13,756 nucleotides of DNA from an uncultured Burkholderiales bacterium. Its GTDB lineage: Bacteria; Pseudomonadota; Gammaproteobacteria; Burkholderiales; Burkholderiaceae. Below, piece after piece: positions 7,791 to 13,756 of the stretch. The DNA is taken from positions 1-13,756 of the forward strand of contig CAIMWY010000332.1 of the NCBI GenBank assembly GCA_903845315.1. The letters run 5' to 3'. The notes under the pieces are model-generated. The model was not told where the DNA came from. It worked only from the letters and a program-made list of their open reading frames with translations, and ran no database searches. How positions within the stretch are numbered: the first letter of the stretch is position 1; the number at the start of each line of letters is the position of its first letter. The position numbers and the translations under genes are program-made.

Positions 7791-7795
7791 CTCCT
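7791..7795 (-). promoter_or_regulatory. Shine-Dalgarno of paaG
   Basis: AGGAG on the minus strand, 8 nt before ATG 7782. It fixes the paaG start and rules out the in-frame ATG at 7815, which lies within the operator region. Confidence 0.75.
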
Positions 7796-7813
7796 GCAAT
7801 AAATTTAGCATTC

Positions 7814-7831
7814 ACCGACCGGACGGTTGGT
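7814..7831. promoter_or_regulatory. Candidate TetR-family (PaaR-like) operator between paaG and paaF
   Basis: The 18-bp sequence ACCGACCGGACGGTTGGT is a near-perfect inverted repeat: seven of nine base pairs match, with mismatches only at the central pair and the fourth pair from each end. Architecture ACC-n-ACCG / CGGT-n-GGT is like that of operators for TetR-type repressors of aromatic and acyl-CoA pathways. It lies just upstream of a possible paaG -10 (TAAATT on the minus strand, 7807-7802), so a bound repressor would cover the paaG promoter, and it directly abuts the paaF promoter. The regulator is inferred from context; no regulator gene is in the window. Confidence 0.65.
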
Positions 7832-7836
7832 TAATG

Positions 7837-7863
7837 TTTACCCTTGGTGGGCTTGGCTATAGT
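7837..7863 (+). promoter_or_regulatory. Candidate paaF promoter
   Basis: TATAGT (7858-7863) is a good -10 hexamer. The best -35 is TTTACC (7837-7842), four of six matches with a short 15-bp spacer, lying 5 bp downstream of the operator. The 46-nt leader that follows is rich in T (7875-7898). Confidence 0.4.
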
Positions 7864-7909
7864 CGAGTGAACTTGTTTTTATTTTTCTTTGTTTTTTTGG
7901 AGCGCTCAC

Positions 7910-8689
7910 ATGGCTTACGAATTCATCAACGTCCACACCGAAGCCGACAAAGTGGGCGTCGTCACCCTCAACCGTCCCAAACAACTCAATGCCTTGAACG
8001 GCGCGTTGATGGTGGAGTTAGGCCTTGCCCTCAAAGCCTTTGATGCCGACCCAGCGATTGGCTGCATGGTTATCACGGGCAGCGAAAAAGCTTTTGCAGC
8101 GGGTGCCGACATTGGCGCCATGGCCACCTACACCTTTGCCGACGTGTACAAGGACGACTACATCACCCGCGACTGGGAAACCATCCGCAGCATCCGTAAA
8201 CCTGTGATCGCTGCCGTCAGTGGTTTCGCCTTGGGTGGCGGTTGTGAACTGGCGATGATGTGCGACTTCATCATCGCCGCTGACAACGCCAAGTTTGGTC
8301 AACCCGAAATCAAACTGGGCATCATCCCTGGGGCAGGCGGCACACAACGTTTGCCACGTGCCGTTGGCAAAGCCAAGGCCATGGACTTGGCGTTGACAGG
8401 CCGCATGATGGATGTGCACGAAGCCGAAAAAGCCGGTTTGATCAGCCGCATCGTGCCGCTGGACAAATTGATGGAAGAAACCTTGGGCGCCGCCTTGATG
8501 ATTTGTGACTACTCGCAACTCGCCGTCATGGCCGCCAAAGAGTCGGTCAACCGGGCGTTTGAGAGTGGCTTGGCCGATGGCGTGATGTTTGAGCGTCGCT
8601 TGTTCCACGCCTTGTTCGCCACCCAAGACCAAAAAGAAGGCATGGATGCGTTTGTCAACAAACGCAAAGCCAGCTTCACCCACACTTAA
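7910..8689 (+). CDS. paaF: Enoyl-CoA hydratase, probably PaaF (2,3-dehydroadipyl-CoA hydratase)
   Basis: The product (259 residues) is a full crotonase-fold hydratase. Both catalytic glutamates are present: E113 in GGGCELAMMCDF and E133 in FGQPEIKLG, 20 residues apart as in mammalian short-chain enoyl-CoA hydratase. EKAFAAGADI (59-68) and IPGAGGTQRLPR (139-150) complete the CoA and active-site loops. It adds water to a trans-2-enoyl-CoA; in the phenylacetate pathway PaaF acts on 2,3-dehydroadipyl-CoA. The pathway assignment rests on the shared divergent control region with paaG, not on residues, so a general fatty-acid hydratase remains possible. The start at 7910 follows GGAG (7899-7902) at 7 nt; an upstream ATG at 7889 lacks such a site. 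The two acids contrast with PaaG next door, which has lost the first. Confidence 0.9.
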   Translation: MAYEFINVHTEADKVGVVTLNRPKQLNALNGALMVELGLALKAFDADPAIGCMVITGSEKAFAAGADIGAMATYTFADVYKDDYITRDWETIRSIRKPVIAAVSGFALGGGCELAMMCDFIIAADNAKFGQPEIKLGIIPGAGGTQRLPRAVGKAKAMDLALTGRMMDVHEAEKAGLISRIVPLDKLMEETLGAALMICDYSQLAVMAAKESVNRAFESGLADGVMFERRLFHALFATQDQKEGMDAFVNKRKASFTHT

Positions 8690-8738
8690 TCCCTCACCGG
8701 CCCAGCCTTTCTTCATCCTCGGTTTTTAAGGAAACGCC

Positions 8739-9704
8739 ATGCGTTCTTTCTGGTTACGCCGCATTGCGGTGTTTGTCTTGTGTTGCCCCGGTTTGGTTTT
8801 GGCGCAAGCTTTTCCAAACAAACCCATCAAGGTGTTGGTGCCCTTTCCAGCAGGTGGCACGGTCGACTTCTTTGCCCGCACTTTGGCCCCAAAGTTGTCC
8901 GAAGCTTTGGGCCAAACGGTACTGGTGGAAAACCGCCCTGGTGCCGGCGGCAACATTGCCACCGAGGCCGTGGCCAAAGCCACGCCCGATGGCTACACCT
9001 TGTTGATGGGCTCTGAGATCGTGGCCATCAATACCTCGCTCTACAGCAAACTCAACTACGACCCGCTCAAAGACCTCGCACCCATCGTGCTGGTGGGCAC
9101 TGTGCCTAACATCTTGATCGTCAACCCTGCAGTGCCTGCCAACAACGTCAAAGAGTTGATTGCGCTGGGCAAAAACAAATCGGCCAACCTGTCTTACGCT
9201 TCCACCGGCCAAGGCACATCGACGCATCTGTCCACCGAGTTGTTCAAAAACATGACTGGCATGGAAGCCGTGCACGTGCCGTACAAAGGCGGCCCGCCGG
9301 CCATTGCCGACTTGCTGGGCGGACAGGTCAACATGATGTTCATCAACATGCCCACGGGCATCGCGCATGTGCGCTCGGGCAAGGTCAAAATTTTGGCGGT
9401 GTCGAGCAAAAAACGTGTGGCTCAACTGCCTGATGTACCCACCGTGGAGGAATCTGGCGTGAAGGGCTTTGTGACCTATGCATGGTCAGGCTTGTTTGCC
9501 CCGGCTGGCACGCCCCGCGAAGTGGTCACGCGCTTGAACCACGAAGTGGTGAAGATCTTAAAAATGCCGGCCATCCGGGATCAGTTGGCAGGTCAAGGCG
9601 CAGATGCTGTGGGCGACACCCCTGAAGAGTTTGGCCACTTCATGCGCGAAGAAGTGGCCCAGTGGGCCCACATGGTGCGCACTTCCGGCGCCAAGGTGGA
9701 CTAA
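8739..9704 (+). CDS. Bug/TctC-family periplasmic solute-binding protein
   Basis: This 321-residue protein belongs to the tripartite tricarboxylate transporter substrate-binding family (Bug proteins), greatly expanded in Burkholderiales. A signal peptide (WLRR, then IAVFVLCCPGLVLA, cleavage near residue 22 before QAFP) directs it to the periplasm. Family blocks follow in order: PIKVLVPFPAGGTVDFFAR (29-47), VENRPGAGGNIA (63-74), ATPDGYTLLMG, VPYKGGPPAIADLLGGQV and WSGLFAPAGTP. The Asp of TVDFFAR normally contacts the ligand carboxylate. The ligand cannot be predicted; Bug proteins bind small carboxylates and related molecules. No TctA or TctB membrane genes are nearby, so it is an orphan. It has its own Shine-Dalgarno (AAGGA, 8728-8732) and starts 49 nt after paaF, so it may be co-transcribed with paaF. 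Confidence 0.95.
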   Translation: MRSFWLRRIAVFVLCCPGLVLAQAFPNKPIKVLVPFPAGGTVDFFARTLAPKLSEALGQTVLVENRPGAGGNIATEAVAKATPDGYTLLMGSEIVAINTSLYSKLNYDPLKDLAPIVLVGTVPNILIVNPAVPANNVKELIALGKNKSANLSYASTGQGTSTHLSTELFKNMTGMEAVHVPYKGGPPAIADLLGGQVNMMFINMPTGIAHVRSGKVKILAVSSKKRVAQLPDVPTVEESGVKGFVTYAWSGLFAPAGTPREVVTRLNHEVVKILKMPAIRDQLAGQGADAVGDTPEEFGHFMREEVAQWAHMVRTSGAKVD

Positions 9705-9730
9705 AGCCACCCGGCGACAGACACTGCCCA

Positions 9731-10240
9731 TCAATGGCTGTGCGATATCGGCATGGCCTGCTCAGTGCCAGCGCCACCCGAAAGCAGCGAGGGGTCGAGC
9801 ATGCCCGCAATCATGGCGATATGGCCGAACACCAAGAACAAAGCCACACAAGTGGCATGCACCTTCATCTTGTGTTCGGCATCGGCGCCGGGGTTCACCA
9901 AGCCGACCTCTTGCGCTGCGATATAGATCAAAGGCAAGCCCCCGATCAAATAGCTGCCCACAGCAATCACGTCAATCACCGTGCGCCACTCACCGGCTTG
10001 GGTAATGGGCACCACCGCCGTGGTCAGCAAATAGCCGATCACGCCAATGAAGTAGACACCCACGATCAAGCCCGCAGCACGGTTGAGTCCATGCACAAAG
10101 CCGCTGCGCAAGCGGGTGAACAACAAATACAACTCGGTGATGGCCAAGGTTTCAGCCAGCACCACCGGCACCCCCATAAAAATCAACAAATTCCATGGCT
10201 GATTGACAGCCAATAACTCCATGTAATGCGTCATGTTCAT
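9731..10240 (-). CDS. Four-helix integral membrane protein of unknown function
   Basis: The product (169 residues) has about four hydrophobic helices: 16-42, 55-80, 88-108 and 124-147. Helix one carries acidic residues (E30 and E36 in VLAETLAITELYLLF) and helix four carries H140 (LVFGHIAMIAGM), with H128 just before it. Polar groups buried in helices hint at metal, haem or proton handling, but that is inference. The tail ends SHSH. I suspect the DUF6803 family from memory but cannot confirm it. ATG 10240 is preceded by GGAG at 6 nt (10247-10250), which chooses it over the ATG at 10321. It is convergent with the Bug gene (26-nt gap, no clear terminator) and divergent from the gene at 10391. 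Confidence 0.8.
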   Translation of the reverse strand: MNMTHYMELLAVNQPWNLLIFMGVPVVLAETLAITELYLLFTRLRSGFVHGLNRAAGLIVGVYFIGVIGYLLTTAVVPITQAGEWRTVIDVIAVGSYLIGGLPLIYIAAQEVGLVNPGADAEHKMKVHATCVALFLVFGHIAMIAGMLDPSLLSGGAGTEQAMPISHSH

Positions 10241-10326
10241 ACATTTCTCCAAATAAAAACTGCCAACACAACGCAAATCCAAACACAGAATCGGCGCATA
10301 CCTTAATTTTAGGCATCTCAACTGGC

Positions 10327-10358
10327 TTGGTGCCGACTGAGTAAACTCAGGCCACCGA
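10327..10358. repeat. Imperfect inverted repeat in divergent intergenic region
   Basis: CTGAG-TAAA-CTCAG (10337-10350) is flanked by TTGGTG (10327-10332) and CACCGA (10353-10358), which also pair (one G-T), giving an 11-bp interrupted stem. No T-run follows, so it is not an intrinsic terminator. It could be an operator or a leader hairpin of the gene at 10391. Just downstream AGATCC occurs twice (10364-10369, 10374-10379), 10 bp apart. Confidence 0.35.
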
Positions 10359-10390
10359 TTTACAGATCCCTAAAGATCCACCCAAACACG

Positions 10391-10936
10391 ATGCCTAGTA
10401 ACTCCTGGTTTGAAAGCAGCTTCAATCAGTTCATTTCACTGACACTTGCGTTTGCCACCCTCTACGCCATCAACAATGCTGCCACACCTTTTCTTCACTT
10501 GGTGCCAGGGGCCCATCTTGTGCACATTCCAAGTGGCATCAAATTCTTGATGGTGCTCATTTTCAGCTTCATGGGTGCATTGAGTATTGCCACCGTGTCA
10601 CTGTTGGCTGGCCTCTTTTTTTACTTTCCAAACAATTACGCCGTGAGCTTGGAACTGGCCTTGGTCAACGCTTTGTCACCGTTGTTGGCACTCAAACTGG
10701 TGATGGGGACTTTTAAGATCGGTGGATTTCTTGAACACCTTGATCTGAACAGATTGATCAAAATGGGGCTGGCATTTTCTTTGGCCAACAGCGCGTTGAA
10801 CCAATTGGTGATTTATTGGAATGGACTGACCACCGATTTCTTATCTGGCTTGGAGGTGATGTTCATCGGTGACATCACGGGCTTTGGCATTGCACTCATG
10901 CTCTTGAAGATAAGCGCTCGCTTCGTCAAACCTTAG
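10391..10936 (+). CDS. Stand-alone MASE1-like membrane protein, function unknown
   Basis: The 181-residue product has about six hydrophobic segments (roughly 13-33, 48-64, 66-79, 88-106, 122-144 and 153-174). It resembles the MASE1 sensor domain: an early HIPSGIKFLMVLIFSFMGAL segment (45-64) recalls the PxGI entry of MASE1, and FIGDITGFGIALMLL (158-172) recalls its closing GDxxG helix. MASE1 normally sits in front of histidine kinase, GGDEF or EAL domains, but here the frame stops after the last helix with no output domain. Counting six lines by eye, GC is about 48%, below the neighbours (about 60%). No Shine-Dalgarno precedes ATG 10391. The gene ends 50 bp before the tRNA. The similarity is from pattern recognition only; it may be an unrelated membrane protein. 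Confidence 0.7.
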   Translation: MPSNSWFESSFNQFISLTLAFATLYAINNAATPFLHLVPGAHLVHIPSGIKFLMVLIFSFMGALSIATVSLLAGLFFYFPNNYAVSLELALVNALSPLLALKLVMGTFKIGGFLEHLDLNRLIKMGLAFSLANSALNQLVIYWNGLTTDFLSGLEVMFIGDITGFGIALMLLKISARFVKP

Positions 10937-10946
10937 GCGTATCGTT

Positions 10947-10975
10947 TTCGCGGCTGATTTAAAAATCGCTATAAT
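10947..10975 (+). promoter_or_regulatory. tRNA promoter
   Basis: A consensus TATAAT (10970-10975) ends 11 bp before the tRNA, placing transcription start a few bases upstream of the mature 5' end. The -35 region is poor (TTTTCG/TTCGCG around 10947-10952). Confidence 0.6.
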
Positions 10976-10986
10976 TTTCGCCTGTT

Positions 10987-11063
10987 GGTGATATAGCTCA
11001 GTCGGTTAGAGCGCAGCATTCATAATGCTGATGTCGGTGGTTCAAATCCACCTATCACCACCA
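10987..11063 (+). tRNA. tRNA-Met (anticodon CAT, elongator type likely)
   Basis: The 77-nt gene folds as a complete cloverleaf: acceptor GGTGATA/TATCACC with discriminator A and encoded CCA; D-arm GCTC/GAGC; anticodon stem CAGCA/TGCTG with loop TTCATAA (anticodon CAT at 11021-11023); five-base variable region ATGTC; T-arm GGTGG/CCACC with loop TTCAAAT. The paired G1-C72 excludes initiator tRNA, which has an unpaired first base. A CAT anticodon can also mark tRNA-Ile2, whose C is modified to lysidine by TilS; sequence reading alone cannot fully exclude this, though elongator Met is my choice. Confidence 0.93.
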
Positions 11064-11070
11064 AACATTG

Positions 11071-11102
11071 AAAACGGCCTCCAGAAATGGGGGCTGTTTT
11101 TT
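11071..11102 (+). terminator. Intrinsic terminator after the tRNA
   Basis: A 9-bp stem ACGGCCTCC (11074-11082) / GGGGGCTGT (11089-11097), with two G-T pairs and loop AGAAAT, is followed by TTTTTT. It is 8 nt downstream of the tRNA CCA and should separate tRNA transcription from maeB. Confidence 0.85.
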
Positions 11103-11147
11103 CACTTCTGAGTGGGTAAAACAGGTAATCTCTGGGCATAACACCCT

Positions 11148-11152
11148 AGGAG
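11148..11152 (+). promoter_or_regulatory. Shine-Dalgarno of maeB deciding a TTG start
   Basis: AGGAG lies 6 nt before TTG 11159. No in-frame ATG lies upstream within the open frame at a suitable distance, and the protein aligns from the first residues, so the TTG is the start. Confidence 0.75.
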
Positions 11153-11158
11153 ACCGTC

Positions 11159-13459
11159 TTGTCCAAATCCATCTCCCCCGCCGAAGCGGCCTTGCGCGAA
11201 GCTGCTCGCGACTACCACCGTTTTCCCACCCGCGGAAAAATATCCGTCACCCCCACCAAGCCACTGTCCAACCAGCGCGATCTGTCGTTGGCCTATTCAC
11301 CCGGTGTGGCTTACCCGTGTTTGGACATTGAAGCAGACCCTTCCTTGGCTTCTGAGTTCACCGCCCGTGGCAACTTGGTGGGCGTGATCACCAATGGCAC
11401 GGCCGTGCTGGGCCTGGGTGACATTGGCCCCCTAGCCAGCAAGCCGGTGATGGAAGGCAAAGGCTGCTTGTTTAAAAAATTTGCAGGCATTGACGTGTTC
11501 GACATCGAGTTGGCCGAACGCGACCCCGACAAATTGGTCGACATCATTGCCGCGCTCGAACCTACCCTGGGCGGTATCAACCTTGAAGACATCAAAGCCC
11601 CCGAGTGTTTTTACATCGAGCAAAAACTGCGCGAGCGCATGAGCATTCCCGTCTTCCACGACGACCAGCACGGTACCGCCATCATCTCTGCGGCGGCCCT
11701 GCTCAATGGCTTGGAATTGGTCAACAAAAAAATTGAAGACGTTCGTATTGCCGTCTCCGGTGCGGGCGCTGCTGCGCTGGCCTGCTTGGATGTGATGGTG
11801 GGCTTGGGCGTGCAACGCCACAACATCTTTGTCTGCGACTCGAAAGGCCTGGTGTACGAAGGCCGCCCCGGTGGTTACGACGACAGCAAAGCCCGCTTTG
11901 CCCAAACTTCTTCGCTGCGCACCTTGGCCGATGTGGTCAATGGCGCTGACGTATTTTTAGGCTGCTCGGCTGCGGGGGTGTTGACGCAAGACATGGTCAA
12001 AACCATGGGCAGCCAACCCATCATCTTGGCGCTGGCCAACCCGGAGCCTGAAATTCGCCCAGAGCTGGCCAAGGCCGTGCGCCCCGACTGCATCATCGCC
12101 ACCGGGCGCTCGGATTACCCCAACCAGGTCAACAACGTCTTGTGCTTCCCCTACATCTTTCGGGGTGCTTTGGATTGCGGCGCCACCAAAATCACCGAAG
12201 CAATGAAGCTGGCCTGCGTGCGTGAAATCGCTGACTTGGCCAAGGCCGACATCAGCGAAGAAGTGGCCAGCGCCTATGCAGGTAAAGAACTCGTCTTTGG
12301 CCCCGACTATTTGATTCCCACCCCGTTTGACTCACGCCTGATCTTGCGCATTGCCCCCGCCGTGGCTAAAGCAGCAGCAGCATCTGGTGTGGCTGCGCGC
12401 CCTATCACTGACTTTGAAGCCTACAAGCAAAGCTTGTCGCGCTTTGTTTACCAAACCGGCATGATCATGCGCCCCGTCTTCAACGCGGCGCAGGCCTCCA
12501 GCGCCAAGCGCGTGGTGTTTGCCGAAGGTGAAGACGAGCGCGTGTTGCGCGCTGCCCAACTGGCCATTGAAGACAACTTAGCCCAACCCATTCTGATTGG
12601 CCGCCCGGCCGTGATTGAAGCGCGCATTGCCAAAGCTGGCCTGCGGCTCAAGCTGGGGCACGACGTGGAAGTGATCAACCCCGAAAGCGATGCACGCTTT
12701 CGCCAGTACTGGGAGACCTACCACCGCATGATGGGCCGCCGCGGCATCACACCCGACACAGCCAAAGCCGCGGTGCGCCGCTCCAACACTTTGATTGGCG
12801 CCTTGGCCATGCACTTGGGCGATGCAGATGCCATGCTCTGTGGTTTGGTGGGGCAGTTTGATGCGCACCTCAAACATGTGAATGACATCATTGGTACTTC
12901 GCGAGGCGCACCCGGCTTTGCCACCTTGAACGCCCTGATGCTGGCTGACCGCACCCTCTTCATTGCCGACACCTACGTCAACGAAGACCCCAATGCCGAG
13001 CTGCTGGCCAACATCGCCGTCATGGCCGCAGAGGAAGTACGGTTGTTTGGTTTGCCACCCAAAGTGGCCTTCTTGTCGCACAGCAACTACGGCTCATCCG
13101 CCAAGGCCTCTGCCCACAAGATGCGCTTAGCACGCGACTTGTTTGCACGCATGGCACCTGATGTGGAGTGCGACGGCGAAATTCAAGGTGATGCGGCGCT
13201 GTCCGACACTGTACGTCGCACCAGTTTGATTGAGACATCACTCTCAGGCGAAGCCAACTTGTTGATTTGTCCCAACTTGGACGCAGCCAACATCTTGTTC
13301 AACGTACTCAAAGTCACAGGCGGTCAAGGTGTGACCGTAGGACCCATCCTGTTGGGTGCTGCAAAACCGGCGCACATCCTCACCCCATCGTCGACCGTGC
13401 GACGCATTGTCAACATGACAGCGTTGGCCGCTGCATCTGTGAGCACACAACGCAGCTAA
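11159..13459 (+). CDS. maeB: NADP-dependent malic enzyme with C-terminal phosphotransacetylase-like domain
   Basis: The 766-residue product decarboxylates malate to pyruvate and CO2, most likely with NADP. The malic N-terminal domain (about 20-155) has the catalytic Tyr in YSPGVAYPC (Y46) and the Lys in [14 protein letters not shown] (K101). Metal-binding acids are in [10 protein letters not shown] (E143, D144) and FHDDQHGT (D168, D169). The cofactor-binding domain starts at SGAGAAALA (200-208). A phosphotransacetylase-like domain occupies about 440-755 ([22 protein letters not shown] near 640); in E. coli MaeB this part is regulatory, sensing acetyl-CoA, and not a working Pta. Length is as usual for MaeB (about 760). 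Translation starts at TTG with good Shine-Dalgarno spacing; the rare start may limit expression. No clear promoter is seen between the tRNA terminator and 11148. The gene is monocistronic, with a hairpin after it. Confidence 0.96.
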   Translation: MSKSISPAEAALREAARDYHRFPTRGKISVTPTKPLSNQRDLSLAYSPGVAYPCLDIEADPSLASEFTARGNLVGVITNGTAVLGLGDIGPLASKPVMEGKGCLFKKFAGIDVFDIELAERDPDKLVDIIAALEPTLGGINLEDIKAPECFYIEQKLRERMSIPVFHDDQHGTAIISAAALLNGLELVNKKIEDVRIAVSGAGAAALACLDVMVGLGVQRHNIFVCDSKGLVYEGRPGGYDDSKARFAQTSSLRTLADVVNGADVFLGCSAAGVLTQDMVKTMGSQPIILALANPEPEIRPELAKAVRPDCIIATGRSDYPNQVNNVLCFPYIFRGALDCGATKITEAMKLACVREIADLAKADISEEVASAYAGKELVFGPDYLIPTPFDSRLILRIAPAVAKAAAASGVAARPITDFEAYKQSLSRFVYQTGMIMRPVFNAAQASSAKRVVFAEGEDERVLRAAQLAIEDNLAQPILIGRPAVIEARIAKAGLRLKLGHDVEVINPESDARFRQYWETYHRMMGRRGITPDTAKAAVRRSNTLIGALAMHLGDADAMLCGLVGQFDAHLKHVNDIIGTSRGAPGFATLNALMLADRTLFIADTYVNEDPNAELLANIAVMAAEEVRLFGLPPKVAFLSHSNYGSSAKASAHKMRLARDLFARMAPDVECDGEIQGDAALSDTVRRTSLIETSLSGEANLLICPNLDAANILFNVLKVTGGQGVTVGPILLGAAKPAHILTPSSTVRRIVNMTALAAASVSTQRS

Positions 13460-13498
13460 GCTTCACCGCAAACGCTAAGCAACCCAGGCAAGCCTCTT

Positions 13499-13529
13499 CA
13501 AGCCCCTGCACCGCAAGGTCAGGGGCTTG
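13499..13529 (+). terminator. Strong hairpin after maeB, possible terminator
   Basis: CAAGCCCCTG (13499-13508) pairs perfectly with CAGGGGCTTG (13520-13529). The loop can fold further as ACC-GCAA-GGT, closing a GNRA tetraloop with one bulged C. The T-run after it is poor (TTGCATGGTGTTGT), so it may instead be an mRNA 3'-end stabiliser used with Rho. It sits 40 nt after the maeB stop. Confidence 0.6.
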
Positions 13530-13599
13530 TTGCATGGTGTTGTCCGCACAGTGTTTAAGTTCTTTGAGCCTTGGTTATGCTGACACCAAGGAGATACAC

Positions 13600-13756
13600 A
13601 TGGAACTTTTGACCGACCCACAAGCATGGATTGCATTCGCCACCCTCACCCTGTTGGAGCTGGTGCTGGGCATCGACAACATCATCTTCATTTCCATCTT
13701 GGTCGACAAACTGCCGCGCGCCCAACAAGACCTGGCGCGACGCATCGGCCTGTTCA
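13600..13756 (+). CDS. TerC-family integral membrane protein, 5' part only
   Basis: The first 52 codons are in the window and the frame is open to its end. Residues read MELLTDPQAWIAF, a hydrophobic helix ATLTLLELVLG, then GIDNIIFISILVDKLP, the TerC signature with the conserved intramembrane Asp. TerC-family proteins act in metal ion (often manganese) export or metalation of exported proteins; this subgroup (YoaE/YkoY-like start with a long C-terminal part possible) cannot be assigned from 52 residues. AAGGAG (13588-13593) stands 6 nt before ATG 13600 and fixes the start. No clear -35/-10 pair is visible in 13530-13587. In E. coli and other bacteria such genes can be controlled by a manganese riboswitch (yybP-ykoY), but the upstream 140 bp are too short and show no such fold. 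Confidence 0.88.
   Translation, partial: MELLTDPQAWIAFATLTLLELVLGIDNIIFISILVDKLPRAQQDLARRIGLF

Noticed and set aside
7783..7815. Upstream ATG for paaG at 7815.
   Set aside because: It overlaps the operator region, while ATG 7782 has AGGAG at ideal spacing and the family-like N-terminus.
8018..9425. Minus-strand open frames opposite paaF and the Bug gene (232 and 223 codons).
   Set aside because: Antisense shadows of two well-supported proteins, rich in His/Gly/Val with no start signals.
10937..11110. Possible island attachment site at the tRNA.
   Set aside because: No integrase gene and no repeated copy of the tRNA 3' end is present in the window; the housekeeping maeB follows directly.
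13460..13599. Manganese riboswitch (yybP-ykoY) upstream of terC.
   Set aside because: I cannot find the required conserved junction, and only about 70 nt remain after the maeB hairpin.
1..13756. CRISPR arrays, insertion sequences, prophage, toxin-antitoxin or defence genes.
   Set aside because: No regularly spaced repeats, transposase or integrase motifs, terminal inverted repeats or small paired toxin-like genes were seen; all gaps between genes are below about 225 bp.

Overview
The window reads as ordinary chromosome of a betaproteobacterium, most likely Burkholderiales, family Comamonadaceae (Limnohabitans/Rhodoferax-like). This is inferred from the Bug-type solute-binding protein, the MaeB-type malic enzyme, a split phenylacetate (paa) locus, generally high GC with lower-GC patches, and gene-dense layout. 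I see no insertion sequence, CRISPR array, prophage, toxin-antitoxin pair or defence cassette.

Left part (1-5151). A MOSC-domain protein runs leftward off the window edge (1-889). Only 32 bp away, a rightward, tightly packed gene run begins: a UbiH/UbiF-type FAD monooxygenase (922-2043), a DsbC/DsbG-type periplasmic disulfide isomerase (2040-2789), a small DUF3429-like membrane protein (2796-3248) and an M61-family metallopeptidase with a C-terminal PDZ domain (3265-5151). Gaps are -4, 6 and 16 nt, so they are probably co-transcribed.

Phenylacetate part (5226-8689). paaK, paaI and paaG form a leftward operon (order of transcription paaG-paaI-paaK) in which every stop codon overlaps the next start. 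A PaaF-like enoyl-CoA hydratase is transcribed the other way. The 127-bp space between paaG and paaF holds one 18-bp near-palindrome that fits a TetR-type (PaaR-like) operator. The genes cover activation of phenylacetate (PaaK), proofreading or rescue by thioester hydrolysis (PaaI), epoxide isomerisation (PaaG) and a late hydratase step (PaaF). The epoxidase (paaABCDE), ring-opening (paaZ) and thiolase/dehydrogenase genes are not here and must lie elsewhere. A Bug/TctC-type periplasmic binding protein (8739-9704) follows paaF.

Right part (9731-13756). A leftward four-helix membrane protein of unknown function (9731-10240) diverges from a rightward MASE1-like membrane protein (10391-10936) with visibly lower GC. 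A CAT-anticodon tRNA (probably elongator Met) follows with a recognisable -10 box and an intrinsic terminator. Then comes maeB, a full-length malic enzyme with a C-terminal phosphotransacetylase-like domain, starting at a TTG codon behind a good Shine-Dalgarno. A hairpin follows, and then the first 52 codons of a TerC-family membrane protein, cut by the window end.

Nothing here amounts to a clearly new system. The points most worth following are the shared paa operator, the adjacent orphan Bug protein, the stand-alone MASE1-like protein, the variant FAD-monooxygenase motif, and start-site oddities in the 32-bp divergent promoter.
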